This document shows positions 23,952-32,579 of a stretch of 64,000 nucleotides of DNA, piece by piece. The notes under the pieces were generated by a model. The model searched no databases, was not told where the DNA came from, and was given only the letters and a program-made list of their open reading frames with translations. This DNA is from Alphaproteobacteria bacterium (GTDB lineage Bacteria; Pseudomonadota; Alphaproteobacteria; Rhizobiales; Rhizobiaceae). Made by a program: the position numbers and the translations under genes. Location: positions 62,001-126,000 of the forward strand of contig BOKV01000001.1 of assembly GCA_016861165.1 (NCBI GenBank). The letters are read 5' to 3'. Position 1 is the first letter of the stretch. Each line of letters opens with the position of its first letter.

Positions 23952-23972
23952 CGGCCCTTGAAGCGGGCCGGT
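23952..23972 (+). other. Leader hairpin before the MetE-like gene
   Basis: CCGGCCC-ttgaagc-GGGCCGG forms a perfect seven-base-pair hairpin ending about ten bases before the ribosome site AGGAGGAAAC. A TTGTATACA palindrome of the type bound by GntR regulators lies about 40 bases further upstream. The rest of the 283-base gap (23711-23993) holds the divergent TRAP promoter and nothing else I recognise. Confidence 0.4.
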
Positions 23973-23993
23973 CGAACAGAAGGAGGAAACACG

Positions 23994-25121
23994 ATGCCCG
24001 CCCGCAAGCCACCCTATCGTGCCGACCATGTCGGCAGCCTGCTGCGCCCGGAGCCGGTCAAGGTCGCCCGCAAGAAATTCTTCGAGGAGAAGTCGATCGA
24101 CGCGGCCGAACTGAAGGCAGTCGAGGACGAGGCGATCAAGGACCTGGTCGCCCTGCAGGAGGCGGTCGGCCTCAGCGTCGTCACCGACGGCGAGGCGCGC
24201 CGTTCCTGGTGGCACTTCGATTTCATGGGTATGCTCGATGGCCTCGACATCGTCGAGAAGGAGGGCGGCGGCATCCAGTTCCACGGGGTCCACACCAAGC
24301 AGCAGTCGCCAGTGATCAATGGCAGGCTCGGCTTCCCCGACGATCATCCGATGCTCGACCATTTCCGCTACCTCGCCGCCAACACCAAGGTGACGCCGAA
24401 AATATCCATCCCCGGCCCGAGCGCGGTGCATTTCCGCACCGCCCAGGACGACATCCTGGTGCCCGAATACAAGAACGATACGGAGGAATATTTCGACGAC
24501 ATCACCGCGACCTACCGCAAGGCGGTCGAGAAATTCTACGAAGCCGGGTGTCGCTACCTGCAGATGGACGACATCTTCTTCGCCTATCTGTGCGATCCCA
24601 AGATCCGCGCCGAGCGCAAGGCCAGGGGCGAGGACCCCGACTGGCTGATCGGCCAGTATGCCAGGATGATGCACGATGCCATCGCCGACCGCCCCGACGA
24701 CATGGTGATCGGCATGCACATGTGCCGCGGCAACTTCAAGTCGACCTGGGTGGCCGAGGGCGCCTACGACCCGGCGGCCGACGCCATCTTCAACCAGACC
24801 GATGTCGACGTCTATTTCATGGAGTACGACACCGAGCGGGCCGGCGGGCTCGAGCCGCTGCGGCTGCTGCCCAGGGGCACCAAGCGCGTGCTGCCCGGCT
24901 TCATCACCACCAAGACCGGCAGGCTCGAAGACCTCGACGACCTCAAGCGCAAGTTCGAGGAGGCGGCGAAATATGCCGACATCGGCCAGCTCGGCATCGC
25001 GCCGCAATGCGGGTTCGCCTCGACCGAGGACGGCAACGACATCACCTATGACGACCAGCGCCGCAAGCTGGAACTCGTCGTCAGGACCGCCGAGGCGATC
25101 TGGGGCGGCGTCGACGCCTGA
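23994..25121 (+). CDS. Cobalamin-independent methionine synthase-like (MetE C-terminal core) protein
   Basis: A 375-residue protein corresponding to the catalytic half of MetE, without the N-terminal domain. Motifs include HVGSLLRP near the start, LQMDDIFFAYL, GMHMCRGNF (His and Cys of the Zn site) and GIAPQCGFAS (second Cys). Such short proteins move methyl groups to or from thiols; some make methionine from unusual methyl donors, others act on methylated sulfur compounds. Strong ribosome site AGGAGGAAACACG before ATG 23994; the track start 23493 is a shadow. No partner methyltransferase gene lies nearby. Confidence 0.85.
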   Translation: MPARKPPYRADHVGSLLRPEPVKVARKKFFEEKSIDAAELKAVEDEAIKDLVALQEAVGLSVVTDGEARRSWWHFDFMGMLDGLDIVEKEGGGIQFHGVHTKQQSPVINGRLGFPDDHPMLDHFRYLAANTKVTPKISIPGPSAVHFRTAQDDILVPEYKNDTEEYFDDITATYRKAVEKFYEAGCRYLQMDDIFFAYLCDPKIRAERKARGEDPDWLIGQYARMMHDAIADRPDDMVIGMHMCRGNFKSTWVAEGAYDPAADAIFNQTDVDVYFMEYDTERAGGLEPLRLLPRGTKRVLPGFITTKTGRLEDLDDLKRKFEEAAKYADIGQLGIAPQCGFASTEDGNDITYDDQRRKLELVVRTAEAIWGGVDA

Positions 25122-25150
25122 GACCCGAAGTCGGGAACCGGCGCGGCGGC

Positions 25151-25987
25151 CTACATCGAGCCGTCGCGCGCGTTGGGAAAGAACAGTTGTTCGCCGTCGA
25201 CGCGAAAGGCGGCGATCGCCTGCTGGCCCGCGTCGGAGACGAGCCAGTCGACGAAGCGCTGCCCAGCCGCGATCCTGACGTTCGGGCACCGGTCGGCGGA
25301 GACGAGCGTCACGCCGTACTGGTTGAACAGCGCGCGGTCGCCCTCGACCATGATCCGGAAATCGCCCTTGTTGCGGAAGCTCGCCCAGGTCGCCCGGTCG
25401 GTCAGTACATAGGCGCCCATGCCGATGCCGATATTGAGCGTGGCGCCCATGCCTGAACCGGTGGCGCGGTACCAGTCGCCGGAGCCGGTCGTCGGATCGA
25501 TCCCGGCGCGCCGCCACAGCTCTAGCTCCTTCTGGTGGGTGCCGGAATCGTCGCCGCGCGAGGCGAACCCGGCCTTGCTCGCCGCGATCGCCGCCAGCGC
25601 CTTGGCAGCGTCGGTGCCGCCGGCAATCGCCGCCGGATCGTCATCCGGGCCGACGATCACGTAATCGTTGTACATCAGGTCGAAGCGGGCGACACCGTAG
25701 CCGTCAGCGACGAACTGTTCCTCGGCCGGCCGGGCGTGGACGAGCAGCACGTCGCCGTCGCAGTTGCGCGCGTTGCGGATTGCCTGGCCGGTACCGACGG
25801 CAACGACATTGACCTTGATGCCGGTCGCCTGGGTGAAGATCGGCAGCAGGTATTCGTAGAGACCGGAATTGGCCGTCGAGGTGGTTGACTGGACGAGGAT
25901 GGACGGCTGCTGTGCGCCGGCCTCGCCGGCGGGCATCGCCGCCGCCAGCCCCATCGTCAGTGCCCAGGCGATGCCGAGCCGCTTCAT
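25151..25987 (-). CDS. tupA: Tungstate ABC transporter binding protein
   Basis: Periplasmic oxyanion-binding protein of 278 residues with a signal peptide. The mature N-terminus ILVQSTTSTANSGLYEYLLPIF carries the TTST/NSG ligand loop typical of TupA; other family signs are AVGTGQA and SRGDDSGTH. I start at 25987, where GGGAGC lies upstream, seven codons after the track start. The gene closes a tupB-tupC-tupA order. Tungsten or molybdenum would serve pterin-dependent oxidoreductases such as formate dehydrogenase, none of which is in the window. Confidence 0.87.
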   Translation of the reverse strand: MKRLGIAWALTMGLAAAMPAGEAGAQQPSILVQSTTSTANSGLYEYLLPIFTQATGIKVNVVAVGTGQAIRNARNCDGDVLLVHARPAEEQFVADGYGVARFDLMYNDYVIVGPDDDPAAIAGGTDAAKALAAIAASKAGFASRGDDSGTHQKELELWRRAGIDPTTGSGDWYRATGSGMGATLNIGIGMGAYVLTDRATWASFRNKGDFRIMVEGDRALFNQYGVTLVSADRCPNVRIAAGQRFVDWLVSDAGQQAIAAFRVDGEQLFFPNARDGSM

Positions 25988-26004
25988 GAGGGTTGCTCCC
26001 TGGT

Positions 26005-26790
26005 TCAAAGCACGATGCGCCCGTCGAGATAGGCTCGCGCGGGCGGTGAAGAGGGATCGTCGAAGAACTGCCGGGCCGGCCGATGCTCGACCAGCCGGCC
26101 GCGATGCAGGAACACCACGTCGTCGGCCAGCCGTCGGGCCTGGCCGATGTCGTGGGTAACGAAGATCACCTTGGTTCCGCGCCCGCGTTCGGCCAGCACG
26201 ATCTCCTCGATCATCTGGGTCGAGGCCGGGTCGAGGCTCGCGGTCGCCTCGTCGAGAAACAGCACCTCCGGTTCGACCGCCAGGGCACGCGCCAGGGCCA
26301 GGCGCTGCTGCTCGCCGCCCGACAGGAGCCGCGCCGACTGGCGGGCATGGCCGAGAAGTCCGACCCGGTCGAGCAGGCGGTCGCGCCGCTCGGCCGCCGC
26401 CCTGGCGCCGATCGCGCCTCTGAGGCCGAGCACGAAATCAATGTTGGCGGCGACCGAGCGGCGCAGCAGCACCGGCCGCTGGAACACCATCGCCTGGCGG
26501 ACGCGCAAGCCGGCGCTCATCGGCACGCCGCCCCAGGAAATGGCGCCGGCGGTCGGGCGGATCAGCCCATGGATCAGCCGCAGCAGCAGGCTCTTGCCGG
26601 CTCCGTTCGGCCCCATGATCACGGTCAGGCCCGACCCCTTTAGCCGCAAGGTGAGGTCGTCGACCAGCCGCCTGCTGTCGACCGCCAGGGTCAGACCGGC
26701 GATGTCGAGCGGCAGCATCGGCCTGGCGCCGGGTCGGCGCAGCGTCACCGTTTCGGCCGCGTGCGGCATGCCGTGACCGTCCTCAAACAT
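26005..26790 (-). CDS. tupC: Tungstate ABC transporter ATPase
   Basis: ABC ATPase of 261 residues: Walker A GPNGAGKS, Q-loop FQRPVLL, signature LSGGEQQRLALARAL, Walker B VLFLDEAT and switch His in FVTHDIGQ. The start overlaps the tupB stop region by eight bases. It pairs with the TupB permease. An in-frame ATG at 26766 (MPHAAET) is a possible later start. Confidence 0.87.
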   Translation of the reverse strand: MFEDGHGMPHAAETVTLRRPGARPMLPLDIAGLTLAVDSRRLVDDLTLRLKGSGLTVIMGPNGAGKSLLLRLIHGLIRPTAGAISWGGVPMSAGLRVRQAMVFQRPVLLRRSVAANIDFVLGLRGAIGARAAAERRDRLLDRVGLLGHARQSARLLSGGEQQRLALARALAVEPEVLFLDEATASLDPASTQMIEEIVLAERGRGTKVIFVTHDIGQARRLADDVVFLHRGRLVEHRPARQFFDDPSSPPARAYLDGRIVL

Positions 26791-27490
26791 AGGCCGACCG
26801 TCGGGCGCTCGCCCTCAGGCCCATGACGAGGGCGTTGACCGCCAGCGCCACGGCGAGCAGCACCATGCCGAGCGCCAGCGCCAGCGCCAGGTCGCCCTTC
26901 GATGTCTCCAGCGCGATCGCCGTCGTCATCACCCGGGTCAGATGGTCGATATTGCCGCCGACGATGATGACGGCGCCGACCTCGGCCACCGCCCGGCCGA
27001 AGCCGGCGAGCGCCACCGTCATCAGCGCGTGGCGGCCGTCGCCGATCAGCGCCCACACCGCCGTGCCCCGTGGCACGTTGAGCGACCGGAACTGCTCGTC
27101 ATATTCGGCGTGGAGGTCTTCGAGCACCTGGCGCGACAGCGCGATGACGATCGGCGCGACCAGGATGGTCTGGGCGACGATCATCGCGGTCGGCGTGTAG
27201 AGCAGGCCGAGCCAGCCGAGCGGGCCGGCGCGCGAGAAGTTGAGGTAGACGACCAGCCCGACGACCACCGGCGGCAGGCCCATCAGCGCGTTGACGATGA
27301 CGATCAGCGGCCCGCGCCCGGCGAAGCGGCCGATGGCGATCAGCGCACCGAGCGGCAGCCCGATCAGGCAGGCGATGGCCGTCGCCGACAGGCTGACGCG
27401 CAGCGACAGCAGCACGATCTCGATGAACCCGGCATCGCCGGACATCGCCAGGCTCAGCGCCATCCTTACCGCGTCGGCAAGATCCTGCAT
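26783..27490 (-). CDS. tupB: Tungstate ABC transporter permease
   Basis: Membrane permease of 235 residues with about five hydrophobic helices. The cytoplasmic EAA-like loop lies around ALIGDGRHALMTVALAGFGRAVAEVGAVIIVGGN, as in CysT/TupB permeases. ATG 27490 gives the family's usual length; the track start 27550 would add a 20-residue Arg-rich tail with no ribosome site. First gene of the tup operon. Confidence 0.85.
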   Translation of the reverse strand: MQDLADAVRMALSLAMSGDAGFIEIVLLSLRVSLSATAIACLIGLPLGALIAIGRFAGRGPLIVIVNALMGLPPVVVGLVVYLNFSRAGPLGWLGLLYTPTAMIVAQTILVAPIVIALSRQVLEDLHAEYDEQFRSLNVPRGTAVWALIGDGRHALMTVALAGFGRAVAEVGAVIIVGGNIDHLTRVMTTAIALETSKGDLALALALGMVLLAVALAVNALVMGLRASARRSAYV

Positions 27491-27592
27491 CGACGACCCC
27501 GAGCGAACCCTTCCCGCGCAGACTAGCGCATGAAACCGCCAGGCGTACAAGCCGGCGCGGCGCGCGGGGTCGCTGCGGGAGCACCGCGCGCC

Positions 27593-28627
27593 TCAGCCGC
27601 CCTCGAAACCGCCCAGCACGCCGGCCACATTGGCGCCGATCTCCTCGACCGCGTAGCCGCCCTCGAGCACGAACAGCGTCGGCATGCCCAGCCGGGCGAT
27701 GCGCGCTCCGATCTCGGGATAGTGCTCGCTCTTCAGGTGAAAGCGGCTGATCGGGTCGTTCTCGAAGGTGTCGACGCCGAGGGAGACGACAAGAAAGTCG
27801 GGCGCGTAGGCGCCGATGCGGCTGCGCGCCTCTTCGAGCGCCTCGCGCCAGCGCGACCATTCGGTTCCCGGCGGCAGCGGGAAATTGTGGTTGAAGCCGT
27901 CGCCGTCGCCGGCACCCTCCTCGTCGCGATGGCCGAGGAAATAGGGGTACTCGTGCAGCGGGTCGGCATGGATGGAGACGACCTCGACGTCGGAGCGCTC
28001 GTAGAAGATTTCCTGCGTGCCGTTGCCGTGGTGGTAGTCGATGTCGAGGATGGCGACCCGCCCGGCGCCACGGTCGCGCAGCCACTGGGCGGCGATCGCC
28101 GCGTTGTTGAGGTAGCAGTAGCCGCCCATGAAGGAGGAGCCGGCATGATGGCCGGGCGGGCGGCAGAGCGCGAAGGCGGCCCGTTCGCCAGCCTCGATCA
28201 GCGCGGCGGCGGTCAGCGCCGTGTCACAGGAGGCCTTGATCGCCGCCCAGCTTCCGGCGACCAGATTGGCGCCGGCATCGAAGGAATAGTAGCCGAGCAG
28301 ACCGTCGACATGCCTGGGTGGCACGTCGCGGCGCAGGCCCGGCACCGGCCACACGAACGGCATGGTGACGGGCTCCTCGCGCCCCTCGGCCCGCCACAAT
28401 TCCCAGACCCGCGGCAGAAAGTCGACATAGTCGGAACGATGCACGCGCCTGGCCGCGGCAAGGTCGTGCTCGTCGGGCGAGACGATGGGCCCGAGTCCGG
28501 CCGCCGCGACCGCCTTGCGGACCATTTCGGCCCGCTCCGGGCACTCGAAGCCCGGCACGATGCGGCCCTCGTTCAGTTCGGTATGGCCGGCATGGCCGGC
28601 ATGTTTGGGCGAATAGACGGTCTTCAT
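27593..28627 (-). CDS. Histone-deacetylase-like acetylpolyamine amidohydrolase
   Basis: Zn-dependent deacetylase of 344 residues. Class II HDAC motifs are complete: CRPPGHHAG (active-site His pair), GYCYLNNAAIAA, DIDYHHGNGTQEIFY (Zn Asp and His), SIHADP and LEGGYAVEEIG at the C-terminus. Bacterial members with this N-terminus (MKTVYSPKHAGH) deacetylate acetylpolyamines. The start lies 31 bases after the pirin stop on the same strand. Confidence 0.88.
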   Translation of the reverse strand: MKTVYSPKHAGHAGHTELNEGRIVPGFECPERAEMVRKAVAAAGLGPIVSPDEHDLAAARRVHRSDYVDFLPRVWELWRAEGREEPVTMPFVWPVPGLRRDVPPRHVDGLLGYYSFDAGANLVAGSWAAIKASCDTALTAAALIEAGERAAFALCRPPGHHAGSSFMGGYCYLNNAAIAAQWLRDRGAGRVAILDIDYHHGNGTQEIFYERSDVEVVSIHADPLHEYPYFLGHRDEEGAGDGDGFNHNFPLPPGTEWSRWREALEEARSRIGAYAPDFLVVSLGVDTFENDPISRFHLKSEHYPEIGARIARLGMPTLFVLEGGYAVEEIGANVAGVLGGFEGG

Positions 28628-28658
28628 GTTCGCCTATGTAGCCGAACCGGCGCCGATG

Positions 28659-29621
28659 TCACGCCTTCGGTGCGCGAATGACCACGCGTTCGGGCAGCGG
28701 CACGAATTCGTCCTCGTCGCCAGGCGGCAGCCGGAAGCGGCCGCTCCGCCAGTCGGCCCGCGCCCACGCCTCCCTTGCCGCCTCGATCCGTTCGCGCGAG
28801 GAGGCGACGAAATTCCACCAGATGTGGCGCGGGCCGCCCAGCGTGTCACCGCCGAGCAGCATCAGCCGGGCACCGGTCTCGCCGGCCGTGAGCGTCATCG
28901 CGTCACCCGGCCGGAACACCATCATCCGGCCGGCGTCGAAGACCTGGCCGGCGATCGCGACGGCGCCTTCCAGCACGTAGGCGCCGCGATCCTCGTGATC
29001 GTCGGGAAGCGGGATGCGCGCGCCCGCGCGCAGCAGAACGTCGGCATAGAACATGCGGGTGAAGGTCGTGACCGGCGCGCGCTCGCCCCAGGCCTCGCCG
29101 AGGACGAGGCGGGCCCGCTTGCCCTCGCCATCGAGGACGGGCAGAGCCGCTTGCCCGTGGTGTTCGAAGGCGGGCTCCGTCTCCTCGAAGGCGTCGGGCA
29201 GCGCCACCCAGGTCTGGATGCCGAACACCCGGTGCGGGCGGCGGCGCTGCTCGGCGCCGGTGCGCTCCGAATGGGTGATGCCCCTGCCCGCCACCATCCA
29301 GTTGACGGCGCCAGGCCGGATCACCTGGTCGGTGCCGAGCGAATCGCGGTGGCGGAACTCGCCGTCGAACAGGTAGGTCACCGTGGCAAGGCCGATATGG
29401 GGGTGCGGGCGCACGTCGATGCCCTGCCCCGTCAGCAGTTCGGCCGGGCCCATCTGGTCGAAGAAGATGAACGGACCGACCATCTGGCGCTTCGGCGCCG
29501 GCAGCGCCCGGCGCACCGCAAAGCCGCCGATGTCGCGCGCCCGCGGGATGATCAGCGTCTCGATCGCGTCGAGGTCGCCGGCGCCCGGGCAGCGCGGTTC
29601 GAGCGCCGGGTTCCAGCTCAC
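28659..29621 (-). CDS. Pirin family protein
   Basis: Bicupin metalloprotein of 320 residues. The N-terminal cupin shows RPHPHIGLATVTYLFDGEFRHRDSLG, with the His/Glu ligands of pirins, then GRGITHSER and VFGIQTWVALP. Pirins bind Fe(II); some are quercetinases, others redox regulators, so activity is open. I use GTG 29621 (overlaps the GNAT stop, GGGAG upstream) rather than the track's 29669. Confidence 0.88.
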   Translation of the reverse strand: MSWNPALEPRCPGAGDLDAIETLIIPRARDIGGFAVRRALPAPKRQMVGPFIFFDQMGPAELLTGQGIDVRPHPHIGLATVTYLFDGEFRHRDSLGTDQVIRPGAVNWMVAGRGITHSERTGAEQRRRPHRVFGIQTWVALPDAFEETEPAFEHHGQAALPVLDGEGKRARLVLGEAWGERAPVTTFTRMFYADVLLRAGARIPLPDDHEDRGAYVLEGAVAIAGQVFDAGRMMVFRPGDAMTLTAGETGARLMLLGGDTLGGPRHIWWNFVASSRERIEAAREAWARADWRSGRFRLPPGDEDEFVPLPERVVIRAPKA

Positions 29622-29941
29622 CCTTGCGCTCCCTTTGGTTGCGTGGCGCGGTCGAGCACGTCCGCCCATTCGGGATGACGGCGGAACTGCGCGGCGGCGA
29701 ACGGACAGAGCGGCAGGATCCTCCTGCCGGCGGCGCGGGCATCGGCCACCGCCCGGGCGACCAGCGCGGCGCCGACCCCCTTGCCGCGATAGGCATCGGG
29801 CACGCCGGTGTGCTCGATGATGATGCGCGTCGGGCCGGCCCTGGAGAAGACCAGTTCGGCCGGCGGCGCGCCATCGGCCTCGTAGAGGTAGCGGCCCTTA
29901 GTCTCGCTGTCCTGCAGCCGGATGTCGTTGTCCACGCTCAT
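29618..29941 (-). CDS. Small GNAT-like N-acetyltransferase (NATD1 type)
   Basis: A 107-residue single-domain protein with the acetyl-CoA loop VPDAYRGKGVGAALVARAVADA and the LPLCPFAAAQFRRHPEW end typical of the YjdJ/NATD1 subfamily. The start is uncertain between ATG 29941 and GTG 29935; both sit just after AGGGAG. The stop overlaps the pirin start. Target unknown. Confidence 0.82.
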   Translation of the reverse strand: MSVDNDIRLQDSETKGRYLYEADGAPPAELVFSRAGPTRIIIEHTGVPDAYRGKGVGAALVARAVADARAAGRRILPLCPFAAAQFRRHPEWADVLDRATQPKGAQG

Positions 29942-30040
29942 GCTCCCTGTCTTGCCCGCTCCCGGCGCAGATCGGGCCCGCGGCCCGGCCATTCAAGGCA
30001 CCGGTGCCCGACAATCCGTCTCCGCCGCGTGAACGACGCA

Positions 30041-32479
30041 TCAGGCGCGCATCCTTTCCCCGCCCGGATCGTGGAGGGGGACGGCGGTCACTCGCGCCGG
30101 CAGAAGCTGGCCGTTGATCTCGACCTCCAGCGCGGTGCCGTGGGCGGTCAGCGTGGCGGGCACGTAGCCGAGCGCCATCGACTTCGCCACGTGGTGGGCA
30201 AAGCCGCCCGAGGAGACGTGGCCGACGCATCGGCCGTCCTTCAGGATCGCTTCATCGCCGACGACGTCGCGCTCGGGACTGTCGACGACCAGCGTGACCA
30301 GCTTGCGGTCCGGGCCGGCCTCCTTTTCGGCGAGCGCTGCCTCGCGGCCGACGAACTGCTTTTCCCAATCGATGAAGGCGTCGAGGCCGGACTGGGCGGC
30401 GGTGAAGTCGGGCCGGTAGTCAAGCGTCCACACGCCCCAGTTCTTCTCAAGCCTCAGCGACATCAGCGCGCGGGCGCCGTAGGGCCGGAGGCCGAGTTCG
30501 CCGCCGGCATCGCGCACCGCCTCGAACAGGCGCAACTGATAATGCGGCGCGCAGTAGAGCTCGTAGCCCAGCTCGCCCGAAAACGAGATGCGCGCCAGGA
30601 TCACCGGCACGCCGCCGACGAAGGCGCGGCGGATGTCGCGGAAGCGCAGGGCCGCGTTGGACACGTCGTCGCGGGTAATGCGCGCCAGCAGTTCGCGCGA
30701 ACGGGGACCGGAGATGGCGATGCCGTGCAGCGCGTCGGAGAGGTTGCGATAGTTGACGCCCGCAGCCGGCAGATTTGCCTCGAACCAGCGCCGGTGCATC
30801 TCCTGGGCCGCGCCGGAGCCGAATATCATGAAGTGTTCGTCGCCAAGACATCCGACCGTCAGGTCCCCATGCAGCCGGCCCTTCGGCGTCAGCATCGGCG
30901 TCAGCGCAAGGCGGCCCGGCTTCGGCAGCCGCCCCGCCAGCAGCCGGTCGAGGAAGGCGCGCGCGCCGGGGCCGGTGAACTCGTGCTTGGCGAAATTGGC
31001 GATCTCGATGGCGCCGACCGCCTCGCGCACCGCGCGCACCTCGCGCGCCACATAGGCATGCGCCCGCGAACGGCCGAAGGTCGGCTCCTCATGGGCGTCG
31101 TCCGGACCGTCGGCGAACCAAAGCGCGTGCTCGAGACCGAAGCTGGTGCCCATCACCGCGCCGGCGCCGACCAGCCGGTCGTAGAGCGCCGTCGTCTTCT
31201 GGCGCCGGCCCTTGGGCAGCGTCTCGTTGGGAAAGGTCATGACGAACCGGCGCTCGTAGTTCTCCGACGACTTGACCGTTCCCCAGTCCGGCGTGGCGAA
31301 GTCGCCGAAGCGGGCGATGTCCATCGCCCACACGTCGATCTCCGGCTCGCCATCGATCATCCACTCGGCGAGGCACTTGCCGACGCCGCCGGCCTGGCAG
31401 AAGCCGGCCATGACGCCGACGGCCGCCCAGTAATTGGTCATGCCGGGCACCGGACCGATCATCGGGTTGCCGTCCGGGCCGAAGGTGAACGGGCCGTTGA
31501 CGACGTTCTTGATGCCGGCCCGGCCGATCGCCGGCAGGCGCTCGAACGCCAGTTCTAGCCGGTCGGCGACCCGGTCGAGGTCGGGCGCCAGCAGTTCATG
31601 GCCGAAATCGGCCGGCGTGCCCTCGACGCGCCAGGGTGTCGAGCGCGGCTCATAGGTGCCGAGCAGCATGCCCTGGCGCTCCTGGCGGAAATAGATGTTG
31701 GCCTCGTAGTCGATACCGGCCGGCAGTCGCTGGTCGCCGCGCTCGACGAGCTCGGCAATCGGCTCGGTGATCAGATAGTGGTGCTCCATCGGCTGCACCG
31801 GCAGATGGAGGCCGGCCATGCGGCCGACCTCGCGCGCCCACAGCCCGGCCGCGTTGACAACGATCTCGGCATGAACGGTGCCGTGCGGCGTCACCACGTC
31901 CCAGCCGCCATCGCGGCGCTGGCGGGTTTCGACCACCGGCGTGCGGGTGAAATAGCTTGCGCCATGGATGCGTGCCGAGCGGGCATAGGCGTGGGTGACG
32001 CCAGCCGGATCGATGTCGCCGTCGAGCGGGTCCCACAGCGCGGCGATGTAGTGCCTCGGATCGATCAGCGGATGGCGGCGGGCGGCCTCCTCGACCGAGA
32101 TGAATTCCTGGTCGAGCCCCATGTAGCGCGCCTTGGAGCGCTCGCGCTTGAGGTAGTCGTGCCAGACCTCGTTGGACGCAAGATAGAAACCGCCGGTGGC
32201 GTGCATGCCGACCGACTGGCCCGAGGTCGCCTCGATCTCCTTGTAGAGATTGATGGTGTAGCCCTGCAGGCGCGAGATGTTGGGGTCGGACGAGATGGTG
32301 TGGATCTGGCCGGCCGCGTGCCAGCTCGAGCCGGAAGTGAGCTCCATGCGTTCGAGCAGGACGACATCCTTCCAGCCGAATTTCGACAGGTGGAAAAGGA
32401 TCGAGCAGCCGACGACCCCGCCGCCGATGATGACGACCCTGGCATGGGTCGGCAGCTTCTTCTCCTCGCTCATCAGCAT
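30041..32479 (-). CDS. Dimethylglycine/sarcosine dehydrogenase-like FAD protein with GcvT domain
   Basis: An 812-residue two-part oxidoreductase. Residues 1-400 form a DAO-type FAD domain (VVIIGGGVVGCSILFHLS, then SSWHAAGQIH, whose His is the flavinylation position in relatives). The C-terminal ~400 residues form a GcvT/aminomethyltransferase domain (SGPRSRELLARIT, SGELGYELY, SGGFAHHVAKSMALGYV) that can pass one-carbon units to tetrahydrofolate. The likely substrate is an N-methylated glycine or related amine. ATG 32479, or two codons later at 32473 where the AGGGGGC spacing is better. Confidence 0.86.
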   Translation of the reverse strand: MLMSEEKKLPTHARVVIIGGGVVGCSILFHLSKFGWKDVVLLERMELTSGSSWHAAGQIHTISSDPNISRLQGYTINLYKEIEATSGQSVGMHATGGFYLASNEVWHDYLKRERSKARYMGLDQEFISVEEAARRHPLIDPRHYIAALWDPLDGDIDPAGVTHAYARSARIHGASYFTRTPVVETRQRRDGGWDVVTPHGTVHAEIVVNAAGLWAREVGRMAGLHLPVQPMEHHYLITEPIAELVERGDQRLPAGIDYEANIYFRQERQGMLLGTYEPRSTPWRVEGTPADFGHELLAPDLDRVADRLELAFERLPAIGRAGIKNVVNGPFTFGPDGNPMIGPVPGMTNYWAAVGVMAGFCQAGGVGKCLAEWMIDGEPEIDVWAMDIARFGDFATPDWGTVKSSENYERRFVMTFPNETLPKGRRQKTTALYDRLVGAGAVMGTSFGLEHALWFADGPDDAHEEPTFGRSRAHAYVAREVRAVREAVGAIEIANFAKHEFTGPGARAFLDRLLAGRLPKPGRLALTPMLTPKGRLHGDLTVGCLGDEHFMIFGSGAAQEMHRRWFEANLPAAGVNYRNLSDALHGIAISGPRSRELLARITRDDVSNAALRFRDIRRAFVGGVPVILARISFSGELGYELYCAPHYQLRLFEAVRDAGGELGLRPYGARALMSLRLEKNWGVWTLDYRPDFTAAQSGLDAFIDWEKQFVGREAALAEKEAGPDRKLVTLVVDSPERDVVGDEAILKDGRCVGHVSSGGFAHHVAKSMALGYVPATLTAHGTALEVEINGQLLPARVTAVPLHDPGGERMRA

Positions 32480-32579
32480 CGCCCCCTAGCCGGACCGGTG
32501 AAGGCTCAGGCTAGCAGGCGGCCGGCGCGGCGTCTTGGCTCCAATGCGACGCCGGCCGGCATTTGCCCGTCCCGCGCCG

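Noticed and set aside
23711-23993. SAM or SAH riboswitch before the MetE-like gene
   Set aside because: Only one simple hairpin is present; no conserved core of a known SAM/SAH class could be recognised.
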